Part shown: positions 1 through 6,434 of the stretch, piece after piece
How positions within the stretch are numbered: the stretch's first letter is position 1
Layout of the letters: each line of letters begins with the position of its first letter
Assembly: GCA_021734725.1 (NCBI GenBank)
Contig: JAIPIM010000171.1
Location: 1-8,725 of the forward strand
Origin: Minisyncoccota bacterium
GTDB lineage: Bacteria; Verrucomicrobiota; Lentisphaeria; Oligosphaerales; MVZH01
Direction: 5' to 3'
DNA: 8,725 nt
Program-made: the position numbers and the translations under genes
The notes under the pieces: generated by a model
Told to the model about the DNA's origin: nothing
Seen by the model: only the letters and a program-made list of their open reading frames with translations
The model's database searches: none

Positions 1-2
1 CG

Positions 3-1133
3 CGTGAAAATATGTTGAAAGTCTTCCGCCACGAGAAGCCGGAGTGGATTCCAGTGGTCGGGCATTGCGATCCGTATAATCAGCCGAGCCGGGAAGGCAT
101 GGACCCCGAACTCGTCGAAGCCCTTGGCGAGGTGAAGTGGGGCGGGACAGCGACGGTGGTCTATTCGCGGTACCTCGGTCTCGACATCATGGACCTGTTC
201 GGGATGCCCGCTGTGCGGATTTCCCGGCGTAAGGTTGAAGTGGAACAGACGGTGGACGGCGATATCACGACGCGTGTCTGGCATACGCAGGCCGGTGACC
301 TGCGCGAGGTCAGTCAGGTCTGCCGGGATCCCTCCGGTGCCGTGTCGAGCAATTGGACCGAACACCTGGTTAAGGGGCCGGAGGATCTGGCGGCCCTGGC
401 CGCGATCTTCGAAGATGAAGTGATTAAACTGGACCCGGCCGGCATCAAGGCCACCCGCGAACGGCGCCGGTTGATCGGTGAGGACGGCCTGATCCTCGGG
501 AGTATGGCCGGGACGCCGCTGGGGATGATGTGTCGAGTCTACTCAGGGGTCGCCACGCTCGCCTATCTCTGGATGGACGCGCCGGACGCGCTTCGCGACT
601 GCTTTGCCGTCATGGAAGCCAATTACCTGAAACGCCTGAAGACCGGCGTGCAGTCGGATATCGACGTGGTGGTCAGTATGGACGATACTTCGACCACGGC
701 AATCTCTCCGGCCATGTTCGAAGCGTTCAATCTTCACCTCACAGACGCCCGTGCGGATGCCGCGCATGCCGCCGGCAAGCTGTATTTCCACCACAGCTGC
801 GGGCTTATCCGCAATCTGCTGTCGCTCTATCGTCGTACGAAAATGGATGCGGTTCATGCTTTCACCATCCCTCCGGTTGGCGATGTCACGGTGGCCCAGG
901 GGCGGGAACTCCTGGGGGATCGAATCACAATCATGGCCGGGACCGGGTCAATCTTGTCCGGTTCTCTGGACGACCGGAAGGCGGTCCGCAAAGCCGTACA
1001 TTCGATGATTCGGGAAGCCGCACCGTGGGATCATTTTATTACTGGGGTAACCGCGTTTCCGCATCGCACCATGGAACAGACAAAGTTTATTGTGGACTGC
1101 TGCCGGGAACTGAGTCCCAGGGGAAAAATGTGA
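3..1133 (+). CDS. Uroporphyrinogen decarboxylase-like (UroD/MtaA superfamily) protein, 5' truncated by window edge
   Basis: The protein has the UroD-like TIM-barrel pattern. It opens with an RENMLKVFRHEKPEWIPV-like segment (members typically start NRExxLxxLxxxKPDRxPV), has a central Asp-rich strand (VVVSMDDT), and then the HHSCG motif (His260, His261 and Cys263 counted from the ATG at 12). That motif resembles the metal site of corrinoid-dependent methyltransferases such as MtaA and CmuA, and is not typical of true heme-pathway UroD. The frame stays open to the window edge, and residues upstream of the ATG (R-E-N) fit the family motif. The real start therefore probably lies just outside, and the ATG at 12 is internal. 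Being next to a glycosidase and a hydrolase, it is more likely catabolic than a heme-synthesis enzyme. Substrate unknown; no corrinoid protein gene is visible. A methyl-transfer role is inference only. Confidence 0.85.
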   Translation, partial: RENMLKVFRHEKPEWIPVVGHCDPYNQPSREGMDPELVEALGEVKWGGTATVVYSRYLGLDIMDLFGMPAVRISRRKVEVEQTVDGDITTRVWHTQAGDLREVSQVCRDPSGAVSSNWTEHLVKGPEDLAALAAIFEDEVIKLDPAGIKATRERRRLIGEDGLILGSMAGTPLGMMCRVYSGVATLAYLWMDAPDALRDCFAVMEANYLKRLKTGVQSDIDVVVSMDDTSTTAISPAMFEAFNLHLTDARADAAHAAGKLYFHHSCGLIRNLLSLYRRTKMDAVHAFTIPPVGDVTVAQGRELLGDRITIMAGTGSILSGSLDDRKAVRKAVHSMIREAAPWDHFITGVTAFPHRTMEQTKFIVDCCRELSPRGKM

Positions 1134-1243
1134 GGCTTCAAGGTGTCTCCGGGCGTCATGCAGTCACCGGATCATGAAGTCAGAGGAAGCGGAAAAGCGA
1201 ATGAAATGGAGGGGACTTTTGACCACAAACACAACCGAAAACT

Positions 1244-1248
1244 GGAGG
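1244..1248 (+). promoter_or_regulatory. Ribosome binding site fixing the GTG start of the GH51-like gene
   Basis: A perfect GGAGG core stands 8 bases before GTG 1257. The in-frame alternatives further upstream (GTG 1143, ATG 1158, ATG 1206) have poorer sites and would add an N-terminal stretch without family similarity. This decides the start in favour of 1257. Confidence 0.65.
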
Positions 1249-1256
1249 ACGACAAA

Positions 1257-3077
1257 GTGAACGTGACGATCAGCAAAAGCAGCAAGCCCGGCGCGACTGT
1301 CTCGGAGATGATTTTGGGGCATAACATTGAGATGTGTATAACCACCGCGGACGGTCTGTTGAGCGAGCGTCTGCGCAATCCGAAATTGGTGGGGCCGCCG
1401 CACCGGATGACGGGGCTCGCGCCGGAGTGGCAGGGCGCGAGCTGCGGACGAGCGGCGTATGAACTGACGCCCGGCGCGGGTCTCCTGGGGTCGGAAGCGC
1501 AGCTCATCCGTGTCGATTCATCACAGGGGGCCCCGCACCTGCATCAGAATAAGCTTTCCGTGCGGGCCGGCGAACAACTTGAAATCGAACTGTGGGCGCG
1601 CGCCTGGCATGAACCGGTGACGCTTCGGGTCGAGCTACGTCCGCTGGCAAGCCGCACACCGCCTTACGACTCCGGCGAAATTGTCGTCGACACACCGTAT
1701 TACAAGCGGTTTACCCTTCCCCTCAAGGCTACCGCTGACGACGACGAAGCACGCTTGTTTATTCACCTCGCAAACGGTGGTGAGCTGTGGATCGATCAAA
1801 TTCACCTGCGGCCGAAGGATGAGCCCGTGCTGTGCAAGGGCGTGATTGACGAGATGGCTAATATGAGGATACCGACCTTGCGTTTCCCCGGCGGTATCGT
1901 GGTGAACGCCTACAACTGGAAGCACGGAACGGGACCCCTCCAGTTGCGACCCGCAATGCTCGAGGCGGCCTTTCACCAGGACTGGTACCTGAATTACGAC
2001 TTTGGTTTGGACGAGTATCTTCAGATCTGCCTGGACCAGGGTATCACGCCTACAATCTCGCTGAATGTCGCCACCGGAACACCGGAGGAAGCAGAGGAAC
2101 TGGCGCGCTACTGCGCGGACTGGTTTGCCAAGGCCGGCGTGGAGCCGCCGTCGATCTACTGGCACATTGCCAACCATCCGTATCACTACACAACCGCGCA
2201 CATGACGGCTGATATGTATGTGGACGTTCTGAAAACGTTCATCCCGCGCGTGAAAGAGAATTATCCCAAGTGTCGCGTTGTTGCGGTCATGAGCCGCGGC
2301 GATCTCGCGAGACCTAAGGACGAATCTGTTTGGGAAGCAGCGCTCTTGGCAAACGCGCGGATGATTGACGTGGTTGAAGTGCAGATTTACGGCGGCTGCA
2401 GCCGTACGGACAGTGCCGGCGCGCAAGTTGAACAGCTTGCCGTGAAACTCGAAAGCTTTGAGCAGGAAATGCGGGCTTTCATCGAGGAATCGCGGTTGCA
2501 CGATGCCCAGTGGAACGTGGGGATTGCCGAATGGAACTGGTGGCTGCAGGCCTCGCACTGGGACGGGCGCGATTTCGAGGAACCCCCGACTGTTCTGCAC
2601 GGCCTGTTCATTGCCGGTATGATTCATCGATTCGCGGCTATGGCACCGGACTTCGAGGTGGCGCATTTTTATAACCTGGTGAACTGCATGGGCATTCTGA
2701 ACCATCGTAACGCCGACGTTGAAGTAACGGATTCCGTGGAAATATTTAAGCTTTACCGACCTGCTTTGCCCGGGCGGTTCGTGCCCGTGGAAGTTGTGGG
2801 CCAAGGCGAGAAGCAGGCATCCGCGCTCGAAGCCATTTGCCTGGCGGCTGACGACGCGCAGTGGCTGTTCGTAGTTAACCGCGGTCTCGACGAAAGCGCG
2901 ACCATCTCGGTTGACGGTTTCGAACTCGATGGCGCGGAATGCGAGTGTTTCCGCGGGGAGTCGCCGCTTGGAACGTTCTCGTGGGATGAAACGGTCAAAA
3001 TAGATGAGGGGACCGTTGATGTCCCGCCGCTGTCGATTGTGCGTATCAACATTGCATCCAAGCCACAATTTGCGTAG
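1257..3077 (+). CDS. GH51-like alpha-L-arabinofuranosidase homologue with His at the acid/base position
   Basis: A 606-residue protein from GTG 1257. Order of parts: a short GHNIEM strand (about residues 21-26, typical of the GH51 N-terminus); a beta-rich insert (about 65-180) that looks like a carbohydrate-binding module; a TIM barrel opening with RFPGG and YNWKHGTGP (GH51 has RxPGG and W-x-D-x-x-GP); and a C-terminal beta-sandwich ending PPLSIVRINI, like the family's C-terminal domain. The nucleophile motif AEWNWW is present (Glu425). The acid/base motif, normally W-x-x-x-NE, reads WHIANH, so His307 replaces Glu. The 307-425 spacing (118) matches the spacing I recall for characterised GH51 enzymes (Glu175/Glu294). 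No signal peptide is seen, so it is probably cytoplasmic. Family fold is fairly certain; activity and substrate are not. It follows the UroD-like gene by 123 bases and precedes the ceramidase-like gene by 52. Confidence 0.85.
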   Translation: MNVTISKSSKPGATVSEMILGHNIEMCITTADGLLSERLRNPKLVGPPHRMTGLAPEWQGASCGRAAYELTPGAGLLGSEAQLIRVDSSQGAPHLHQNKLSVRAGEQLEIELWARAWHEPVTLRVELRPLASRTPPYDSGEIVVDTPYYKRFTLPLKATADDDEARLFIHLANGGELWIDQIHLRPKDEPVLCKGVIDEMANMRIPTLRFPGGIVVNAYNWKHGTGPLQLRPAMLEAAFHQDWYLNYDFGLDEYLQICLDQGITPTISLNVATGTPEEAEELARYCADWFAKAGVEPPSIYWHIANHPYHYTTAHMTADMYVDVLKTFIPRVKENYPKCRVVAVMSRGDLARPKDESVWEAALLANARMIDVVEVQIYGGCSRTDSAGAQVEQLAVKLESFEQEMRAFIEESRLHDAQWNVGIAEWNWWLQASHWDGRDFEEPPTVLHGLFIAGMIHRFAAMAPDFEVAHFYNLVNCMGILNHRNADVEVTDSVEIFKLYRPALPGRFVPVEVVGQGEKQASALEAICLAADDAQWLFVVNRGLDESATISVDGFELDGAECECFRGESPLGTFSWDETVKIDEGTVDVPPLSIVRINIASKPQFA

Positions 3078-3129
3078 AAACACGGAACAACGAACAAAGA
3101 ACCGATGCGTTATCGAAAAGGAGTCTACT

Positions 3130-4455
3130 ATGCAAGCAGGCACGGCATCTACCATCATCAACAACGATCTCGGAACTCTGATTCAGGGCGCGGGGCTTCC
3201 TGATCAGCGTGTGGAAGCTATTCGTGACGATCTCGAAGCCAACGCCTTATATCTTGCTGACGGTTCCGCGCAGGTGCTTTTCGTCAGTTGCGACCTCGGT
3301 GCGCTGGAAACAGGACGCGTTCGGCGCTATAAGGAAGGCATGGCCGCCGCGGCGGGAATTCCCGTTGAAAGCATCGTGATTGGGTGTTCACACACGCACA
3401 GCGGACCGGTTGTCTTGCATACCAATTATCAGAAACCGGTGGACGAGGACTATTCTCAACGGTTGCATAATTGGCTTTGTGCACTGGCCAGGGAAGCCGT
3501 GGATACATCCGCGCCGGCGGATATTGGTTGGGGTGTCGGCAATGCTAGATTGGGGTATAATCGCCGTGTATGTTACAAAGACGGCAGCCACAGCATGTAT
3601 CGGCAATCGGAGCACCCGGACGAGGACTTTACGGGGCTGGAAGGCCCCGACGATACTCAGTGTCTGGCGCTTGCGGTGTTCGACGAGGCAAATCGCGTGC
3701 GAGCCGTCCTGCACCATGGGACGGGGCATCCGGACACCTTTTATTCGCAGCGTGTATTGTCCGCGGATTTCCCCGGGGTAGCGCGCCGACTGGTGCGTGA
3801 GGCGCACGGCGAGATCCCCGTTCTGTTTTTCAACGGCTGCCAGGGCGACATTGCCATGAGTCAGCAGGCCCATTCGCAGGCCACGGCCACCGGCAAGGAA
3901 GCGAAGATGGTGCAGTTCGGGAGTGCACTGGCGGGTGAAACCTTGCGTTTGATTCATGAAATGCAGCCGATAGATGATGTGGCGTTGCGTCATCTGCAGC
4001 GGACTCTGGAAGTTCCCGTGCGCATGCCGACCGACGAGGCCGTGGAGAAAGGCAGGGCGGTACTGGCGCGTATCGATGCCGGCGAAACAATTACAGGAAT
4101 GGATGCGATTTTTGCCTGGGGTCCGGTGAGCTTGGTTGAGCAGTTTGGCGAGAACCCGGTAGACCGCCTGTCCCTTCACGTGGTTCGCGTTGGAGACTTG
4201 GCTATTGCCACGCAGCCTTGTGAGATGTTCTGCCAGTACCAGCTCGACACGAAACGGCGCAGTCCGACCGGCAGTAACGCGGTTTTTGGTGTCACCGATG
4301 GTTTCGGTGGCTACGTGCCGACACTTGCCGGATCTTTGGGCGGCGGTTATTCGGGGGCCCCCTTCGCGTGGGCTCGTTTCGATCCCGCCGTCGGTTGTCA
4401 AATCATAGATGCGCTGGCCGCTATGCTGCATGAAATGTGGCGACCGGCCCAGTGA
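3130..4455 (+). CDS. Neutral/alkaline non-lysosomal ceramidase-family zinc hydrolase
   Basis: A 441-residue protein from ATG 3130, which has AAGGAG (3118-3123) six bases before it. The GCSHTHSGP motif (His88, His90), HGT (His196), QPCEMF (Glu365) and GFGGYVPT match the zinc-binding motifs of the ceramidase N-terminal domain family. The 88-196 spacing (108) is close to that of the zinc histidines 97 and 204 I recall for the Pseudomonas aeruginosa enzyme. The Asn-x-Gly-Asp-x-Ser-Pro nucleophile region of true ceramidases corresponds to FNGCQGDIAMS, with Ala242 where the serine would be. It also lacks the long C-terminal immunoglobulin-like domain and a signal peptide. It is therefore probably a cytoplasmic relative acting on another amide or ester, not a proven ceramidase. 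It is the last gene of the probable three-gene operon. Confidence 0.82.
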   Translation: MQAGTASTIINNDLGTLIQGAGLPDQRVEAIRDDLEANALYLADGSAQVLFVSCDLGALETGRVRRYKEGMAAAAGIPVESIVIGCSHTHSGPVVLHTNYQKPVDEDYSQRLHNWLCALAREAVDTSAPADIGWGVGNARLGYNRRVCYKDGSHSMYRQSEHPDEDFTGLEGPDDTQCLALAVFDEANRVRAVLHHGTGHPDTFYSQRVLSADFPGVARRLVREAHGEIPVLFFNGCQGDIAMSQQAHSQATATGKEAKMVQFGSALAGETLRLIHEMQPIDDVALRHLQRTLEVPVRMPTDEAVEKGRAVLARIDAGETITGMDAIFAWGPVSLVEQFGENPVDRLSLHVVRVGDLAIATQPCEMFCQYQLDTKRRSPTGSNAVFGVTDGFGGYVPTLAGSLGGGYSGAPFAWARFDPAVGCQIIDALAAMLHEMWRPAQ

Positions 4456-4476
4456 AAGGCTTGTGACGGCAAACAT

Positions 4477-4526
4477 CGTAATCGGTCGCAATCGGCGGCA
4501 TGCGAACGCAATCGATTGTAGTCGAC
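4477..4526. repeat. Degenerate 10-bp tandem repeat, five units
   Basis: Five consecutive 10-mers begin at 4477, 4487, 4497, 4507 and 4517: cgtaatcggt, cgcaatcggc, ggcatgcgaa, cgcaatcgat, tgtagtcgac. The rough consensus is YGYAATCGRY; the third unit is the most diverged. The fourth contains the perfect palindrome CAATCGATTG (4509-4518). It lies in the gap between the ceramidase-like gene and the zinc-ribbon gene. It may be an array of protein sites one helical turn apart, or a decayed intergenic repeat. Confidence 0.45.
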
Positions 4527-4547
4527 CAATGACCTTGCGTGCTGCCG
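4493..4547. repeat. Imperfect inverted repeat / possible hairpin
   Basis: Arms 4493-4506 and 4535-4547 pair as a stem of about 13 bp with two G-U pairs and one bulged G; the loop is about 28 bases. No T-run follows, so it is not a standard intrinsic terminator. It overlaps the 10-bp repeat array and could simply be a by-product of it. Confidence 0.3.
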
Positions 4548-4610
4548 GATAGAGTATGACGGTCGTCCTTGAACGTGGTGAACAGGCAAAGCAACAGGAG
4601 GATTCGAGCA

Positions 4611-4976
4611 ATGGTTGCAGGACTTTTTTGGGAAGCTCATCAGCAGGGACGCATTTCTCAGGCAAGTGCCAATGCGGCGACGGCACGAAATCGGGCTGCG
4701 CGACTGGAGACCGACATTAAGCACCTGGAGCGCAAGGTAGAGCGCATGGCTCTCAGTTGTCAGGCGCTGTGGGAACTGCTCCGTGATCGTACTGACTTGG
4801 AAGAGGACGATATTCTCCAGAAAATGCAGGAGATCGATGTGCGTGACGGTACCTCGGATGGCAAGATCGGGCATAAGGTGCTGACGTGTCCCGCGTGCAA
4901 TCGAACGGCGAACTCCAGCCGAACGACATGTCTGTACTGCGGTTCCGAACTACGTCGTCAGCACGTGTTTGAATGA
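4611..4976 (+). CDS. Small coiled-coil and zinc-ribbon protein of unknown function
   Basis: A 121-residue soluble protein. ATG 4611 is chosen because AGGAGG (4596-4601) lies nine bases upstream; a TTG at 4569 in the same frame has no such site. Residues about 16-55 are rich in Ala, Arg, Glu and Leu with heptad spacing, which predicts a coiled coil. A conserved-looking middle follows (CQALWELLRDRTDLEED to EIDVRDGTSDGKIG, about 50-85). The C-terminus is a zinc ribbon with two CxxC knuckles: Cys93/Cys96 and Cys107/Cys110. I recall similar LWELL-plus-EIDxRDGxxDGK proteins as an unnamed family in PVC and other bacteria, but know of no function. A structural metal site is likely; any nucleic-acid or partner binding is a guess. 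It appears monocistronic, with gaps of 155 and 285 bases on either side. Confidence 0.8.
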   Translation: MVAGLFWEAHQQGRISQASANAATARNRAARLETDIKHLERKVERMALSCQALWELLRDRTDLEEDDILQKMQEIDVRDGTSDGKIGHKVLTCPACNRTANSSRTTCLYCGSELRRQHVFE

Positions 4977-5111
4977 TAGTCGAAGCGTGGACTTCTGACA
5001 ACCTGCCGGGCCTGCCCATTTCCTATACGTGTCGAGGGGAGCAGTAACCGCATTCCGCTCGCTCACCACCGAGTCGAGCTCGGCGGGGTCGTTTACCTGA
5101 TTACAGCGTTA

Positions 5112-5143
5112 TTGTCAACCAATAATATATAGCGGGTTGACAA
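5112..5143. promoter_or_regulatory. Predicted BirA (biotin) operator upstream of birA
   Basis: Half-sites TTGTCAACC (5112-5120) and GGTTGACAA (5135-5143) form a perfect 9-bp inverted repeat with a 14-base spacer. One further pair (5111/5144) extends it. This fits the known BirA operator pattern TTGTnAACC-N14/15-GGTTnACAA. Its right half contains the -35 hexamer of the promoter that drives birA, and the encoded BirA carries the DNA-binding domain needed to use it. Holo-BirA (with biotinyl-AMP) binding here would block RNA polymerase. The only gene downstream is birA itself. Confidence 0.8.
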
Positions 5144-5164
5144 TTATGGCTTGCCTGCTATCTT
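5137..5164 (+). promoter_or_regulatory. Sigma-70-type promoter of birA
   Basis: A perfect -35 TTGACA (5137-5142) is followed by a 16-base spacer and -10 TATCTT (5159-5164). The -10 carries an extended TGn element (5156-5158). Transcription would start near 5171, giving a leader of about 90 bases before the TTG start. The -35 lies inside the right half of the BirA operator. Other than this promoter and operator, I see no gene or strong signal in 4977-5261. Confidence 0.65.
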
Positions 5165-5248
5165 CCAAGCTCGATTCACATGGGAAACTATGCGACCATG
5201 ACTCGGTTCACCAAGTAATGAATTGGATCTGAATCACGGATTCGGGTT

Positions 5249-5254
5249 GGAGGA
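5249..5254 (+). promoter_or_regulatory. Ribosome binding site fixing the TTG start of birA
   Basis: GGAGGA lies seven bases before TTG 5262. In-frame TTGs at 5223 and 5247 have no comparable site, and the helix-turn-helix similarity begins right after 5262. The ATG at 5218 is in another frame and stops after four codons. Confidence 0.65.
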
Positions 5255-5261
5255 AGCAACG

Positions 5262-6245
5262 TTGAACGAGACAACCCAACGTATCGTTCAGATACTGCGC
5301 AATGCCGAAGGGGCGGTATCAGGAGAATGCATCCGTCAAACACTCGGGCTAAGTCGCGCCGCCGTATGGAAGCATATTCAATCTCTGCGTGAGTATGGCT
5401 ACCGGATCGATGCCGCTTCCCGACGGGGTTACCGTTTCCGGGCTGCGCCGAATCTTCCTCTTCCCGCTGAAATCGCTCCCCGTCTTGGTAAGACGTGTCT
5501 TGCCTACAACATGGCATTCCGTGAAAGCGTCGATTCCACCAATCGTGAGGCTGTTGTTCAGGCTGACAAAGGAAGGCCGGAAGGTACCGTTATTATTGCC
5601 GATCAACAGACGGGCGGCCGCGGACGAATGGAACGGACATGGTTTTCGCCGCCGGGGAAGAATCTTTACCTCTCGATCATTCTCCGCCCGGATGTTCCTC
5701 CCGCCGCGGGCCCCGGTATTTCGCTGGTAGCCGCACTGGCCGGCGTACGCAGTATCTCCGCGGTCTGCCCAGCCTTGTCGCCTCGCATTAAATGGCCTAA
5801 CGATATTTACCTGCAACAGGCAAAAGTTGCTGGCATCTTGTGTGATATGAAGTCCGAGGTCGACCGTATTCATTACCTTGTTTTGGGTGTCGGCATGAAC
5901 GTCAACATCACTGCCGACGAGTTTCCCGTCGACATACGTGACAGAGCCACCTCGCTTCGCTCCCATCTTTCACAAGACATCGATCGCTCTGCGTTGGCCG
6001 CGGCTTTTCTCGTTGCATTAGACACCCTCTATGCGGTCTGGCTTGACAGAGGAGTCCACCCGCTCCTTGGGGAACTCATGGAACGTTCCGTGCTGCTTGG
6101 TCGCCGCGTGAGCATCAGCGGCCCGCGCGGTCCCTTGAGAGGCATCGCTTTGCGCTTTGCCGATGACGGTGCGCTGATCCTGAGACTGGATGACGGGAAA
6201 GAGCAGAAAATAGTCTCCGGAGACGTGCATGTCAGTGCGTGGTGA
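5262..6245 (+). CDS. birA: Bifunctional biotin-[acetyl-CoA carboxylase] ligase / biotin operon repressor BirA
   Basis: A 327-residue protein from TTG 5262. BirA makes biotinyl-5'-AMP from biotin and ATP and transfers biotin to the carrier-protein lysine of carboxylases; the liganded form also represses biotin genes. Residues about 5-62 form the N-terminal winged helix-turn-helix (GECIRQTLGLSRAAVWKHI, then RRGYRF). The catalytic domain shows ESVDSTNREA, the biotin/AMP loop GRGRMERTW (119-127), KWPNDIYL, the KVAGIL motif (Lys188) and LGVGMNVN. A small SH3-like C-terminal domain ends EQKIVSGDVHV. The loop differs from the E. coli GRGRRGRxW by Met and Glu in place of Arg and Gly, while the arginine equivalent to E. 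coli Arg118 is kept (Arg122). A BirA-type operator covers its own promoter, so it is probably autoregulated. No bio genes are in the window. Confidence 0.95.
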   Translation: MNETTQRIVQILRNAEGAVSGECIRQTLGLSRAAVWKHIQSLREYGYRIDAASRRGYRFRAAPNLPLPAEIAPRLGKTCLAYNMAFRESVDSTNREAVVQADKGRPEGTVIIADQQTGGRGRMERTWFSPPGKNLYLSIILRPDVPPAAGPGISLVAALAGVRSISAVCPALSPRIKWPNDIYLQQAKVAGILCDMKSEVDRIHYLVLGVGMNVNITADEFPVDIRDRATSLRSHLSQDIDRSALAAAFLVALDTLYAVWLDRGVHPLLGELMERSVLLGRRVSISGPRGPLRGIALRFADDGALILRLDDGKEQKIVSGDVHVSAW

Positions 6246-6292
6246 ACCTGACAGCGACTGAGAGTAACGACGAACCTGAATCCATTTCGGCG

Positions 6293-6353
6293 TACGGGCG
6301 ACGATTACGGATTACGAGGACAGTGGACTCGTTCACCGTAATCTTCGCCCGTA
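6293..6353. repeat. Large inverted repeat (18-bp arms) downstream of birA
   Basis: Arms 6293-6310 and 6336-6353 are complementary except at one position, with a 25-base centre. The centre has its own nested pair, ACGAG (6314-6318) and CTCGT (6328-6332). The left arm contains a tandem heptamer GATTACG GATTACG (6303-6316). It starts 47 bases after the birA stop. As RNA it would be a long stable hairpin that could protect or end the transcript, but there is no following T-run. It may also be a miniature mobile or interspersed repeat. Confidence 0.65.
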
Positions 6354-6434
6354 ATCGTAACCCGATCAATCGGTTCAGAAAAATGGGACAAACTTTAGGT
6401 TTTAGAGATATGGGTGGAGATAGCGCTGGTCAAC

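Noticed and set aside
530..1177. A 215-codon plus-strand frame inside the UroD-like gene
   Set aside because: It overlaps the well-supported frame completely, its composition is rich in Arg, Gly and Ser, and it has no family similarity.
1635..3164. A 509-codon open frame on the minus strand across the GH51-like gene
   Set aside because: It is antisense to a gene with clear family motifs, shows no recognisable domain, and is the usual by-product of GC-biased codon use on the other strand.
3388..4686. A 432-codon open frame on the minus strand across the ceramidase-like gene
   Set aside because: Same reason; no motifs and antisense to a well-supported gene.
5069..5083. CCGAG-TCGAG-CTCGG hairpin as a terminator of the zinc-ribbon gene
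   Set aside because: Only five pairs and no T-run after it; probably chance.
5111..5144. The birA-upstream palindrome as a simple transcription terminator for the zinc-ribbon gene
   Set aside because: The arms match the BirA operator pattern and spacing, overlap a good promoter, and are not followed by a T-run, so an operator explains more.
6293..6353. The large inverted repeat as a classic intrinsic terminator of birA
   Set aside because: The hairpin is strong but is followed by AATCGTAACC and not a run of T, so it is listed only as a repeat.
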